Shown piece by piece: positions 22,057-32,745 of a stretch of DNA of 64,000 nucleotides. Each line of letters starts with the position of its first letter. Position 1 is the stretch's first letter. This stretch comes from Cafeteria roenbergensis (lineage: Eukaryota; Sar; Bigyra; Bicosoecida; Cafeteriaceae): assembly GCA_008330645.1 (NCBI GenBank), contig VLTN01000002.1:558001-622000 (forward strand). Direction: 5' to 3'. Below the pieces are notes generated by a model. That model saw only the letters and a program-made list of their open reading frames with translations. It had not been told where the DNA came from and did not search any database. Both the position numbers and the translations under genes were made by a program.

Positions 22057-23387
22057 ATGAGTCCCCCGCCGCGCACCCGTGCCGCAACTGGAGCGCGGCG
22101 AGCGCCAAAGCGGTCGCGTGACGACTCCGATGCAGACTCTTCTCCCCCTAGGCGCCGTGGGAAGGCACCGAGCAAGGCATCAGGCGCCAAAGGCTCCAAG
22201 AGCAAGAGCAGCGGGAACTCCAGCCGCCGCACAGCGCGAAGCCGAACCCGCCGGCGCAGCGACGAAGACAGCGGCAGCGACGAGGAGAGCGATGACGAGC
22301 CAGTCATGCCGCCCTACCCCAAGCGCATCAGCCGGACTGCCTTGGCGTCGTGCGGCGAGTTGGGACCGATCGCGGGGTTGCGCGACCTGGCCGAAAAAGC
22401 CGCGGGTGGGGATGCCACGGCGATTCGGAGGGCTTGCGTTGGCACGGAGTTTGAGTTCGTTGCCGAGGTGGCCGCGCGCACGGCGCAGTACTTCACCGAG
22501 GGGGTGGGAGAGTTCCTTGCCGGTGCTGAGGAGCAGCTCAACCAGCTGTCGCCGGGGGTGAGCGGCTGAGAATCGCGGCCGGCACGACGCTGACCGCGCG
22601 CGCACGCGATCGACGCGTGTGGGGTGTGTGCATGGGGAAGTGGGGAGGGGGGATAGGCGCCTCGGCACCGGCGGCGGCAAGCCTTTGCCGCGCCGCGGTT
22701 CAGCCCGCGCTGCGGTTCAGCCCGCGCTGCGCCGGGTGCGCCATTGTCCCATCGCTGAGCTCTCCCGCCCCCCCCCCCCCCCCCCGATCTGCTGCCCCCC
22801 CCCCGCAGGGCAAGACGATTGTCAACCCGCGGAACGACGAGAACCGCGGCAACCTCGCCCGCTTGACCGCCCACCTGTCCAAGCTGAACGCGGAGGCAGG
22901 AGAGTGGGAGGGCCTGGCGAGCACGTTCACAGGCAAGGCAGCGCTCGACGCGGCGGCGGCCGCAGCGGAGCTGGACGACGGCGCGGTCGATGGCGATGTG
23001 CTGGCCCGGTTCTCGGCAGCGAAGGCAGCGCCGGACCTCATGGCCGAGCTCGCGGACCGCGCAACTATTGCAGCCGGCGCTGTGGCGGCGGCTGGGAAGG
23101 GGGCGCATGCATCCGCGGCCGATGCCAGGGCGCTTGTGGGGGTGGCTGGCGCAACCGTGCACGACAGGGCATTCAAGTCAATGGTCAAAGGGGGCGCGGG
23201 GCAGGCAGCCGCGCTGCTTCGAGCCATGGCTGCCACTGGGGAGGCGGCGGCAGCGGCGCCGGCGCCAGCAGGCGCCAGCGGGGCTGCGGCGCCCACCTCG
23301 GCTGGAGCAGGCGCGGCCGGGGCGGGCGGCGTGGCCTCGCTTCTCGTCAAGAACCGCGGCGGCAGATCGGGCGGCCCCGTTGCTTAG
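22057..23387 (+). CDS. Basic/Ser-rich protein, possible Dsn1/Mis13-like kinetochore subunit (359 aa)
   Basis: Two exons, 22057-22557 and 22809-23387, joined in phase 0 (donor GTGAGC, acceptor CCCCGCAG after long C runs). The N-terminal 90 residues are low complexity, with many Lys/Arg/Ser and an acidic Ser/Asp/Glu patch. A helical region follows (about 95-165), then the block IVNPRNDENRGNLARL leading into LSKLNAEAGEWEGL at the start of exon 2. That pattern (NP-N followed by a Leu-rich coil with E...W..L) recalls the Mis13/Dsn1 family, whose members have a disordered basic N-terminus and a short helical bundle inside the MIS12 kinetochore complex. The match is from memory and weak. The C-terminus is Ala-rich and ends LLVKNRGGRSGGPVA. 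The frame is open upstream to an in-frame ATG at 21949, so the start could be 36 codons earlier. Confidence 0.6.
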
Positions 23388-23715
23388 ATGCGCGCAGTCG
23401 GGGATGTGGGGAGGGCACTGCCGCAACGCTGCGCGTAGGACCGTTCCCACATTGGCGTGTGCGCGTGAGACTGTGCGTGTGCGTGTGTGCTTGCTTGCAT
23501 GCTTGCCCGCTGGGGAGGCCTGGCAGGCCTTTTCGCGCCTGCTTTCGCCGTCCTCCTTTGCGTTTCAGTCGCCTGGGTGCGCAGCTCCGTTGGTCAGCAA
23601 AAATGGTTGCTCCTTTGGTCCACCCATAGGACCGACTATTGGCAGAGGCGAACGCGCGCACGCGGACAGTCCGCCACCCAGCGCACACAGAGGCGCTGGC
23701 GCGCATCTGGCCGAC
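23388..23715. other. Intergenic gap, 328 bp
   Basis: Lies between two plus-strand genes and holds a 3' UTR and a promoter. A TG-rich patch (about 23468-23510) with GTGCGTGTGTG steps is the only visible feature. Confidence 0.5.
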
Positions 23716-25385
23716 ATGGCCGCAGCCTTGCTTGCGGGTGCCGTCGCGGCGATGGGGGAGGCGTGCGAGGCCGTTCGCGAGGCGTCGCAAGTTGAAATGG
23801 CGGCGGTTGAGCGGCCGTCAGTCTTTTCAGTTCGCCTCGGAACCAGCGACGAGGCAGCCGCCATCAAGGTGTGAGAGCAGGCAGCTTGTTTTCTTTGGCA
23901 TTCGCGGAGACTCTCGCCTGCGCGCTGCGGCAGCCCGGCTCCCTGGCAGGTGCTGGGCTTCGGCATGGCCTGGCCAACGGCCGACAAGCCAGCCAGTCTG
24001 CAACCGCCCCAATGCACGCCGCCGCCGTGTCCTCTTGCCGCCGCAGCCACGCATCCAAGCACGCCATGGGTGGCTATGCAAACAGGTGAGCAGTTCTGCG
24101 CCGGATGCAGCCCGGCTTGCGTGGCGCGCGGCCTGAACCCTTGCACGCCAGGCGGACTCCGTTCTCCGACGCCCCCGCCTGCCGCTTTGCCCCCGGATAC
24201 GTGGCCCCGCCTGCTCGCAGTCGCCGATTTGTGTCCCGCCTGGCGGCCACAGCGGCCTCGGTGGGGATCGGTTCGGAGCTGGGCGAGACGTCGGGCTCGG
24301 CCACGTCTGCCGGAGGCGCCAGTTCTGCCGACAGGCTTCCCGAGTCGCTGGCCGGAAAGGTGCGCGCTGTGCGAGCCGCCCTCCAGCAGGCGGCGATCCT
24401 GGCAAGCGCCCATGGCCTCGACCGCGGCCCCGTATCCACTGCAAGCGCTGCGGCCGCCGGCGTCACCGCCGGGCTGCGCGAAGCCCACGCCTCCTTGGCG
24501 CCGTATGCCACCGCGGACGCGGCGTCGGTGACGGTTGCGTCTCGCGTCGAGGCGGCCAGGGCGGACCTCAGCGCCCACCGGACGGCGAGCGAGGCGGAGG
24601 CGGAGGCGCTGGAGCGCGCCGCCTCCCAGGCCCGCGAGCTGCTAGACGAGGCCAGAGCGGTGCTCGCGGCCCGCAAGGCAGAGGCGCAGGACGCGGCCGC
24701 GGGCGACGTGGAGGCCCTGGCGGACGCGGCGAGGCGGCGGCGCGGGGAGGCGCTGGAGCAGGCGGCCGTGGTGACCGAGGCGCTGGAGCGAGCCTCGGAG
24801 GCGCTGAGGGACGCGAGGTCGCTCATGAGGGGGCGCGCTCCGGCGGCAGGTGCGGCCGCCGGCAGCGCTGGGGCCGGGGCAAGCGGCAAGCGGCCGCGCC
24901 TCGCGGCGGGGAGCAGGGCCGGGGAGGGGCCAGCAAGCTCCAAGGCGCTGGCCGAGCGGGACCAGCTCAGGGCAGAGGCGGGGGCGCTTGCGGCCATGCT
25001 GGCTGCGTCCAAGGGCGGCGGAGCGGCAGAGGCCAAGGCGCGCGAGGAGAAGAAGCTTCGCGTCGAGGCCGAGACGGACGCCGCGGCCGCAGCTGCAGCG
25101 GAAGCGGAGGGGAAACAGCTGGAGGAGACTGCGGCGTGGTTTGCGTCGCGAGTGGCGTGTGTTGTTGATGCGGCGGCGGCAAGCGGCGGACAGCGCGCCG
25201 TTCTGCTGCGCGTCCTGCGCGAGGCGGGAGGCGAGCTTGCGCACGAGGACCTCAGCTCGCTGGCCTGCGCCGCGGGCCTTGAGGAGCGCGAGGTCACGAG
25301 GCAAGTCTACCAGCTTGCGGCCTCGCGCTTCGTGAGCATGGACCGAGTGGACGGCGGCATGGTCATTCGCGCGCTTGTGATGTGA
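23716..25385 (+). CDS. Coiled-coil protein with C-terminal winged-helix-like domain (439 aa), function unknown
   Basis: Two exons, 23716-23870 and 24221-25385. The donor used is AAGGT|GTGAGA, because only this choice keeps phase with acceptor CTCGCAG and yields AAIKVRRFVSRLAATAASVG. Residues 1-50 are short helical sequence; about 70-380 are Ala/Glu/Arg-rich heptad-like coiled coil broken by a Gly/Ala linker near 250-275 (GSAGAGASGKRPRLAAGS, a possible basic nuclear signal). The last 60 residues (from GGQRAVLLRVLREAGGELA through LEEREVTRQVYQLA to the end) have the helix-helix-turn-helix-wing spacing of a winged-helix domain. I do not recognise the family. It follows the Dsn1-like gene on the same strand by 328 bp, which need not mean shared function. 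Confidence 0.7.
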
Positions 25386-25628
25386 GCGTTCCGGCCGGCA
25401 GGCAGCGCCCTCCCATCGCGCGAAACGGGCCAGACGAGCGCCAGGCCACACACCAGTTGCAACCCACGTCGGTCCGGCTGTCGCCCATGGCCTGGCGCCG
25501 CGTGCTGGCTGACCCCAAACCGGGCTCGGCGAACAGCGGCTCTGCCATCACTCGCGCAGCCTGTGACCCGGGGCCGACAGGCGCGCACCTTCCCCGGGCC
25601 CCGCCGCCCGAACGCAGCAGCGCAGACA

Positions 25629-27103
25629 ATGAGAGGTGCCTGGGCAGCTGCTCGGCTCGCTCGGTCCGTGGGCGTGCCCTCCCCGCTGCTTCGCAGTGCT
25701 GCCGCAGTCGCTCGCCGCGCGGCGCCTGCTGCTGAGCGCCGCCTTGCGTCATCCAAATCCGGAGGGGGCACCAAGAAGGCCGCAGCCAAGGCGGAGCCCG
25801 CGGCCAAGCCCGCCACAGCCGCCGCCGACGCGGCTTCCTCCGAGGCAAGCTCGGCGGCTGGGCCTGGCGGGGCCGGCCCCACCGCGAAGGTGTCGCAGGC
25901 TTCGAACCGAGGCGTGAGCACGACCGCACTGCTGTCGCCATCGGCGCGCCGGGAACGTTCCGCTCGAGCGGGCAGGGCGGGGCAAGCTGGCGATGCCGTG
26001 CCCGTCCCCGCGCGGGCTCCGCTGCCGTGCCTGGTTGCGCCCCGGTTGCGGCGGCTGCCGCCGCGAGACGCTTGTGCTGCAGCTGACCGCGGCCCGCTCC
26101 CGCTCCCATTTTAATTTGGCGCTCCCTCCTGGTGTCTGCGTGCGTGACGCGATTTGCAGCCCGTGTCCTGGCCGTCGCTGATGCTGCTTCTGGGCGTCGG
26201 CGTCGGCGTGCTTGGCTACTTCCAGTACGAGCGTCAGCGGCGCAAGGCAATCGGTGAGGACCAGACGCCCCTCGAGAGCGCATGGCACCGCCCCTCCCCG
26301 CTTGTCCGGCTGGTTTGTTGCCATCGCTCGCGCGCGTGCCTCACGGGGTCGGCTTGAGCTCAGCGGCAGCCGGGGCGGATTTGCAGCCGGCGCGCTCGCC
26401 ATCCGCATGTGCTCGATTTCGCGGCTCACGCGGTACTGCCCCTTTTGCCTTCCTGCGCGCCGCAGCTGGGCGCAAGACGACGGGGACCGGCCGCCCACTG
26501 CTGGGCGGCCCTTACTCCCTGGTGGACCACCACGGCAGGCCCTTTGGGTCCAAGGACCTCGAGGGGCAGTACTCACTGCTCTACTTTGGCTTCACCTACT
26601 GCCCTGACATTTGCCCGAACGAGCTCGTGAAGATGGGCCAGGTGATCGACATGCTGGACAAGCAGAAGGACCTTCCCGCGGTGCAGCCCGTGCTCATCTC
26701 CGTGGACCCCCACCGCGACACTGTGGCGCAGATGCGCGCGTACGTGGAGGACTTCCACCCGCGGATGGTCGGCCTCACGGGCACGCCCGACCAGGTGGGC
26801 CGCGCCGCCAAGGCCTTCCGCGTCTTCTTCCAGGAGGTCGACAGGGAGGAGGACGACGACGACTACTTGGTGGACCACAGCATCGTGATGTACCTGATGG
26901 ACCCGCAGGGCAAGCTCGTCGACTTCTTCCCGCAGCTCGTGGAGCCGCAGGAGATCTCCGAGCGCATCGCAGGGCACATCAGGAGCGAGCTCGGGCTTGA
27001 CAGGTGGGACCCGGCGGGCCTGTTCGCGCGCATGTTCGGCGGAGGCAAGGCCACCTCCACCAGGGCCAAGGTGCCTCTCGCTGCGGCGCCCAAGGACGAG
27101 TGA
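25629..27103 (+). CDS. SCO1: SCO1/SCO2-type copper chaperone for cytochrome c oxidase (338 aa)
   Basis: Inner-membrane mitochondrial protein that delivers copper to the CuA site of cytochrome c oxidase subunit II. Three exons, 25629-25913, 26160-26253, 26466-27103, with consistent phases (0, then 1). The N-terminus (MRGAWAAARLARSVGVPSPL) is Arg/Ala-rich and acid-free like a transit peptide, followed by an Ala/Lys-rich linker. Exon 2 supplies the single membrane span (SLMLLLGVGVGVLGYF, about 100-117). The thioredoxin-fold domain contains the copper-binding CPDIC (Cys172 and Cys176) and the conserved distal His in VDHSIVMYL near 264. ISVDPHRDT is another SCO block. Length matches the family. 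An acidic insertion (DREEDDDD) precedes the His strand. Downstream is a convergent transporter gene. Confidence 0.93.
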
Positions 27104-27595
27104 GCGTGTGGAGCCGGCCGCGCCGACTGCCGAGTCTGCCTTCCAATGAGTGGCGATTGCGCAGTCTTGCCTGCCGCGCGCTCGGTGCCTCGCCGGCCCA
27201 TACGATTGGCTTCTTGCGAGTTGACACTGCGGCCGCCTTGTCGCCGAGGGCTGAAACCCGAGCCTTCGGGCACGCGCGCACCCATGGCCACGTGGGTGCG
27301 GCTGGTGTTTTTGTTGCAGGGGGGGGGGGGGGCGTGAACCACGCCCGCGCGCGGAATGTGGACACGGCGTGTGGGCGACCGAGGCTGCCTTGCCTGGGCA
27401 GCAGCGTGATGGCGAGAGGGCAACTGCACGCCAGCACGCACGCAGACACAGGCAGACGGACGATCGCACAAGAAACGACCCTGACACGTGCACCGGCACA
27501 ACCGGATGGGGGGGCGGAGAATGGGGTGGGGGTGGCTGCGGAGCCACCACTCCGCTTCCGTCCACATTCCGCGGGGAGGTCCCCCGCGGCCGCAG
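27104..27595. other. Convergent intergenic region with a G14 run
   Basis: 3' ends of SCO1 (plus) and the MFS gene (minus) face each other across 492 bp. A run of 14 G lies at 27319-27332. The rest is unstructured GC-rich sequence with no gene evident. Confidence 0.55.
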
Positions 27596-29598
27596 TCAGC
27601 GGCGCCGCTCGCGCCTCTTGCGCCGCTTCTCGCGCTGCAGGGCCAGCTCCGGGGTGTCGAGGGGGGAGTCCTTCAGCCACCCGGCGCGGCCCAACACGGC
27701 CCCCAAGTTCTCCCCTCCGCCCATTGCGCCGATGGCGGCGCTGGTTCCGCCCTCGTCGGCCTCGGCCTCGGCCAGGTCCTCCTCAGTCAGCTCACCGGCG
27801 GCCGCAAGCATCGCGCGATAGTGCCCGCGAAGCTTCCAGGTGAGGTAGCCGCCGATCCCAGCTGCCACCACGCAGATGCCGCACAGAATGAGGAACGTTG
27901 CCTGGAAGCACTCCTGGCCGATGCAATCGTTGGAGCCAGCGGTGACGTGGGCGTCGTAGAACGCGGAGGCCATCACCTCGCCGAGCACCACCGACCCCAC
28001 GGCAGGGGCGAGCATGACAAAGGCGTAGAGGGTGGCAAACGCGCGGGTGCCGAAGCGGTCGGCCAGGATGGCCGGCAGGAGGGACCAGAAGCCTCCGTAC
28101 GCGAAGCCGCAGAGGATAACGCTGAAGTAGAGGGCCCCTGGGTCAGCGAAGGCGGTGATGAGCATGCCCACAGCCATCATCGAGACGGAGATGGTGAGCC
28201 AGCCGGGCCGGGTGAGCCTGGCGCGGAAGGCGTCGGAGGCCGCTCCGAAGGCCATGCGCCCGAACGCGTTGCCGACGCCGAGCATAGCCACGTACACCGC
28301 GGGGGTGCCGGCGCCGATGGCCTTTGCCAGCTGCGAGATGTTGTTGATGAGCGTGAGGCCGCTGCCGGTCCCGCCGAAGAGGAGGAAGACGATGAGCCAA
28401 AAGTCAAGCGAGGCGACGCCCTCGCACAGCCCGGCGCCGTCGGTGACGACCTCGGCTCGGTCGCCGCCCAGCGACGCGTTGAGAGCGCCCGCAGCGCCCG
28501 CGGAAAGGTGAGCAGCGCGGATGGTGTCCGACACCGCGGCGGATCCGCCGCCGACGGGGAGCCCAGCGCCGTGCTCAGGGGCGATGAAGGCCTCCTTCGA
28601 ACCACCGTCGGCGTGGTCCACTGGATCGTATCCCTCCCTCGCTGCAGAGCTGTCCCTGTGGCACGGGAAGATCGGCAGAGCCAGGCACGCGAACCCCACC
28701 ATGATGCCGATGAGCCCAGCAAACCAGCCAGCATTGCCGGCCTCCACGTCACCCGTTTTGATGAGCACGGTGGTGACTGAGGCAAAAAGCGCCACCGCAA
28801 CGACGACCAGGTAGCCCCAGAACATGCGCAGTGTGCCCGCCGGCGAGAGGCGAACCGCGTCGCGCTCCTCGGCAAGTCGCTGGCAGAGCCCCCCAAGCAA
28901 TAGCAGGGAGGGAACCACCACGGCCATGAACAACAGGAACGAGGACGGGTCGTCGGGGAAGAGGCTGTCGTACGACACGGCAAAGATGGTCGCCGAGAGG
29001 CCAAAGAAAGACTTGAGCACGCCGATGACGAGGCCGCGGTTCTGCGGGAAGTTCCGCGTCTGCACGCTGACGGCAGCGAGGTCACCCCACGAGGAGCCAT
29101 GCGACCAGATGAAAGCCGCGACGCTCAGGACTCCGACCGTGGAGGGGATTCGGCCGCTCGCAGAGGCCCACATCACGAGGTATCCTGTCAGCGTGAGCAC
29201 CGCCGCGACGATGGACGTGGGAAGCGGCCCAAAGTAGTCAAACGCAAAGCCCGAGAAGAAGGTGAGGTACAGGCCCACGTTGCCAACCGCCGCCACGGTC
29301 TGCAACTCTGGCTGCGTCAGGTTGAGCCGCTCCTTCAAGTCGCCCGAGTAGACTCCGAATGCGTAGCTGGTTCCGGCCTGGGCGCTTCACAACAAGCACA
29401 CGCGGGGTAATTTCGGATGTGGGTCGCACCCTGGCTCGCGCGCGGCATCCGCACGGCCCGGAACTGGCCAAGGTGCGCCGTGTGTGAGTCTCTTTGGCCG
29501 CCCGAGCGCGACGGCGCGCGACGGGCTCGCCTCACCGCGCCCTCCATCACCACGCCACCCGTGGCGCTGAGCCACCGTGGGTCGAACCATGACGCCAT
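27596..29598 (-). CDS. Nodulin-like major facilitator superfamily transporter (614 aa)
   Basis: Two exons on the minus strand: 29598-29536 (21 codons, MASWFDPRWLSATGGVVMEG...) and 29377-27596, joined in phase 0 (donor GTGAGG, acceptor CGCCCAG). The join gives GAAGTSYAFGVYSGDL followed by ERLNLTQPELQTVAAVGNVG, the hallmark first-helix region of the nodulin-like/MCH-related MFS family. About twelve membrane spans are visible, with a central soluble loop (about residues 240-330 of the protein, Asp/Gly/Ala-rich). The C-terminal span ends in YLTWKLRGHYRAML, then an acidic tail and a final basic RREKRRKRRERRR-like stretch. Substrate is unknown: relatives are annotated as organic-anion or pyruvate-like carriers without firm proof. 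It is divergent from a secreted TSP1 gene 292 bp away. Confidence 0.85.
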
Positions 29599-29890
29599 TC
29601 CGCAACACCTCCCCGGCGCCAGGCCAGCTGGCTGGTGGAGGCAGCCGCTGTTGAATCCGGCCGTGATGACGGCCCGTTTTTCTCAATGCCCCTGCTCTAC
29701 CCAACACGCAGCGGACGTGATATGTTCGGCTGCGCGCAAGCATCCCGCAGGAGCGCCGGCAAACCCGAGCACGCTGCGCCGTGGCCTCGCCGAAGGCTGA
29801 CACCGCCTGTGACACCTCGCGCCGGCTCGGGTCTCCGCCGTCTGCCCCGCCCTTGTTGGCTCTGTCCCGGAGCCCCTCTCTCGTTGCAGC
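29599..29890. promoter_or_regulatory. Divergent intergenic region, MFS / TSP1 gene A
   Basis: 292 bp between opposed start codons (29598 leftward, 29891 rightward). Both promoters presumably lie here. No named element is visible. Confidence 0.4.
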
Positions 29891-32430
29891 ATGGGGCTGC
29901 TCTCCACCGCGCTGGTGGCTGCCGGTGAGTCCGGGGCGCATTGCAGCAACTGGGCTGGCGCCGCCTGTTGAGCAGCTCGCCCGCGAGAGCCTAGCTGTGG
30001 TCCTCCCTGACCCCCCTCCACCCCTCGCGCGCGGCGCACGTTGCAGTCGCATGGCCGTTGCTGCCGTCTGGCGCCATCTCGCCTCCGTGGTTCGCGGGCA
30101 CCTCCTTTCGCGGCCAGATGCGGTTTCGAGCAGAGTTCCCCAACTCCAGCCTCTCGGGTGCGAGCAGCGGCTTGACGTTTTCCTGCGCTGGCGAAGACCA
30201 CGTCATGGACGACGTCGAGGTCGCGTTTGGGACGTACGTGGAGCCCTTGGAGGCGCAAATGACGATGCCGGCGCCGTTTCCAATTGGGGCCGGGCTCACC
30301 AACGCGGGGACGATGAACGGCCGAGTTCGGTATAGCTACGTGAATCAAGTTTCGAACCCCGTCGGCGTCGACACCGAGCTGCTGCTCAGCATGAACTCAA
30401 CGGGCTTGCTCAACGGCAAGCTCCCGCTTCGCCCTTTTGGTTCTTCGTTCTTCAAGCTCGGCCAAAAGCGCCTCGCAGGAAATTCAGAGTTTCTCCGAAT
30501 GATCGAGTCCTTTTCTGTCGTTGGTGGCTCGGTCTCGTCGTTCTCCACGATTTCAGCCGCCCGAGACACGAATTGCGTCGAGAGCAGCGTTGCCACGTTT
30601 GTGACGACCATGGTGCCTTTGCGCCACGCCTGGCACGCGTCGCCATGGGGGGTATGCTCCTCTGACGAGTCAAGCCAGCCGCCGCAAGGCGCCGTGGCGC
30701 GGTCCGGGGTGGCATCCCCTGGCCCCATGCCCGAGGGCTGCGTCGGAGCCCAGGCCAGGACAGTTTCATGCCGCAGCTCGCTTGGGCATTTGGCCGACGA
30801 AACGAAGTGCCCGAGTGGTGCGCGACCGGCCGAGGTGAGGAATTGCGCGGCAGTCGCTTGTGCAGGCAATGCCATCGCGAACGGCACTGCGGACTGGGCC
30901 AGCCAGGCGCGCATTCCGGCGGAGCTCAAAGGCGATTGGACCGCGTTGCTCCAGGTCTTTCAGTTCTCCGCCAACGGGACGCTGACTCTGGCCAGAGCGA
31001 ACGACACGCTCGCGACGCTCGTCACACTGTCCATCGGCTACGACGGGTCCGAGGACGGAGCCCCGGTGCTTCGGGTCAACGAATCGCACGCGGTCTTGGC
31101 GCTGGACGGACTAGCGGGCAACAGCTCCGTCTTGCACGGGCACCACGTCAAGCTTAACTTGACTGGCAATGCGACTGTGACCCACGCCGGCGCGGGCAGG
31201 CTCGACGCGGTAGATGCGGCCGGCCGTGGGAGCTCCTGGGCATACGCGCCATCGGCCTCGTCCTTGCCTGGAGGCGTCATGGCGGCGATGGGCGCCCCGG
31301 GCTCGTTGTCGCTGGTCGTCACCCCGCAGGTCCCCGCGGCAGCCGCCGCCTTCGGGGTGCAGGCCCGGGAGGCGCACGCGTCTGCGTTTGAGCAATTCGG
31401 ATCGCTCGGTTTCGACACCCAGCCTGCTTCCACAACAGCCGTGGGGGTAGCCGTTCGCGGCACTCCTTCCTTCCATGACCTGCCTTGGGGGGGCTGCAAG
31501 TTCGCACCCGACGCGGGGGCGTGCCTCAACTCCCGCCCGCCGGTCCAGTGCCGAGATGCGGACCTCAACGTCGTGCCCGTGGCGTTCTGCTCGCTGGCAG
31601 GGCCGCTGCCCAGCCGCAATGGCTCCGATACCTTGGCGTGCGCGGGGTGCGTCCGCTACGAAACGGGAAACTGGACCAGCTGCAGCGTGCAGTGTGGTGG
31701 GGGGACTTCCACGCGCTCGGTTGAGTGCGTCAACGCCGACGGCACTGCTGCGCCTCTGAGCTCGTGCCGCGCCGCGCTGGGGCCGCCGCCCGACAGCTCG
31801 AAGGCCTGCAATACGTTCGCGTGCGCAAGCTACCGGGCCGGGGAGTGGAGCCAGTGCACTTTCCCGTGTGGCGCGGGCACTCAAACCCGGGCAGTCAAGT
31901 GCGTGGACATCGACGGCGAGCTTCCGGAGTCGCGGTGCGTCAGCGAGGGCCGCGTGCGTCCCAACGCAACCCGCGCCTGCTTCCTCTGCGCTTGCGAGGA
32001 CACGACCCTTGCTGTCAAGCCTGCCGTGTTTTCCGCGCCGAGGGCGAGTGCTGTGCAGGCGGTGAGCCCCTCCAGCCGCTTCGGCTACAACATCACCACC
32101 TCGGACACATTCTGCCCGGCTTCCTTCAGGCTGCTTCGCAAGTCCGAATGGCTGTGCTACCCTGCCGCAAGGCAGGTTGCCATGTGCAACACCCTGAATG
32201 CTGCCACCGGCCAGGAGGTGCTCCCCTTCGCCTTCCGGGCTGAGCGCGGCGGTGCGCCGGAGCTGCCGGCGTTCTTGCCCGCGCCAGACCCGCGCGGGCC
32301 CGCGGCTGACATAGTGGCAGTCCGCTCGGACCCGCTGTGCCAGCTCCTGGCACACCCGAACAGCGACGTGGCGATCGTCGACCTGAGCCGCCAGGGAGCG
32401 GCCGGGATGTGCCGCCAGTGGCGGCAGTGA
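29891..32430 (+). CDS. Secreted thrombospondin type-1 repeat protein A (805 aa)
   Basis: Two exons: 29891-29924 (MGLLSTALVAA, the first part of the signal peptide) and 30047-32430, joined in phase 1 to give ALVAAVAWPLLPSGA. The mature protein starts with PPWFAGTSFRGQMRF, a block shared with paralogue B (SEWFAGTTWRGSF). Three TSP1-like modules are recognisable: near residue 205 (AWHASPWGVCSSDE, with a Pro/Gly insertion), near 546 (GNWTSCSVQCGGGTSTRSV) and near 607 (GEWSQCTFPCGAGTQTRAV). A Cys-containing C-terminal domain (about 680-805) has FCPASFRLLRKSEWLC, MCNTLNAATGQEVLPFAF and a final DLSRQGAAGMCRQW; it matches paralogue B closely and no domain I can name. Many NxS/T sites fit a glycosylated secreted protein. 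No transmembrane segment follows the signal peptide. Role is probably extracellular matrix or surface coat. Confidence 0.82.
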
Positions 32431-32745
32431 GGGAATGCGCTTCACCCGGCGAGTGAACCAAACAAAAATCCAGATGCATAGCTCTCGCCGCCTTGCACGC
32501 AACCCAATGCTCGTCGCGCCCTGTCCACACGGCCCGTGGGCGGCAACGCGGCCTTCCTTTCCACCAAGAAGTGCGGTCAGGGACCCGCGGCCGCGGCCAG
32601 CCCAGGCGCAGCGCCCAGGACGTCGACAGAGGAGTGCCGCTCGCTCTGCTTCGGGCAGCGGGCAGAATTCGCGGAAGCCAAGCACCCCACATCTCCCCCC
32701 AACGCCGGACCCGGAAGGCTGACCCGGACCCCCACGCCCGGAGCC
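32431..32745. other. Gap before the giant repeat protein
   Basis: 315 bp. The giant ORF frame is open through most of it from 32536, but the first ATG followed by a signal peptide is at 32746. This stretch is therefore taken as 3' UTR of gene A plus the promoter and 5' leader of the next gene. Confidence 0.5.
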
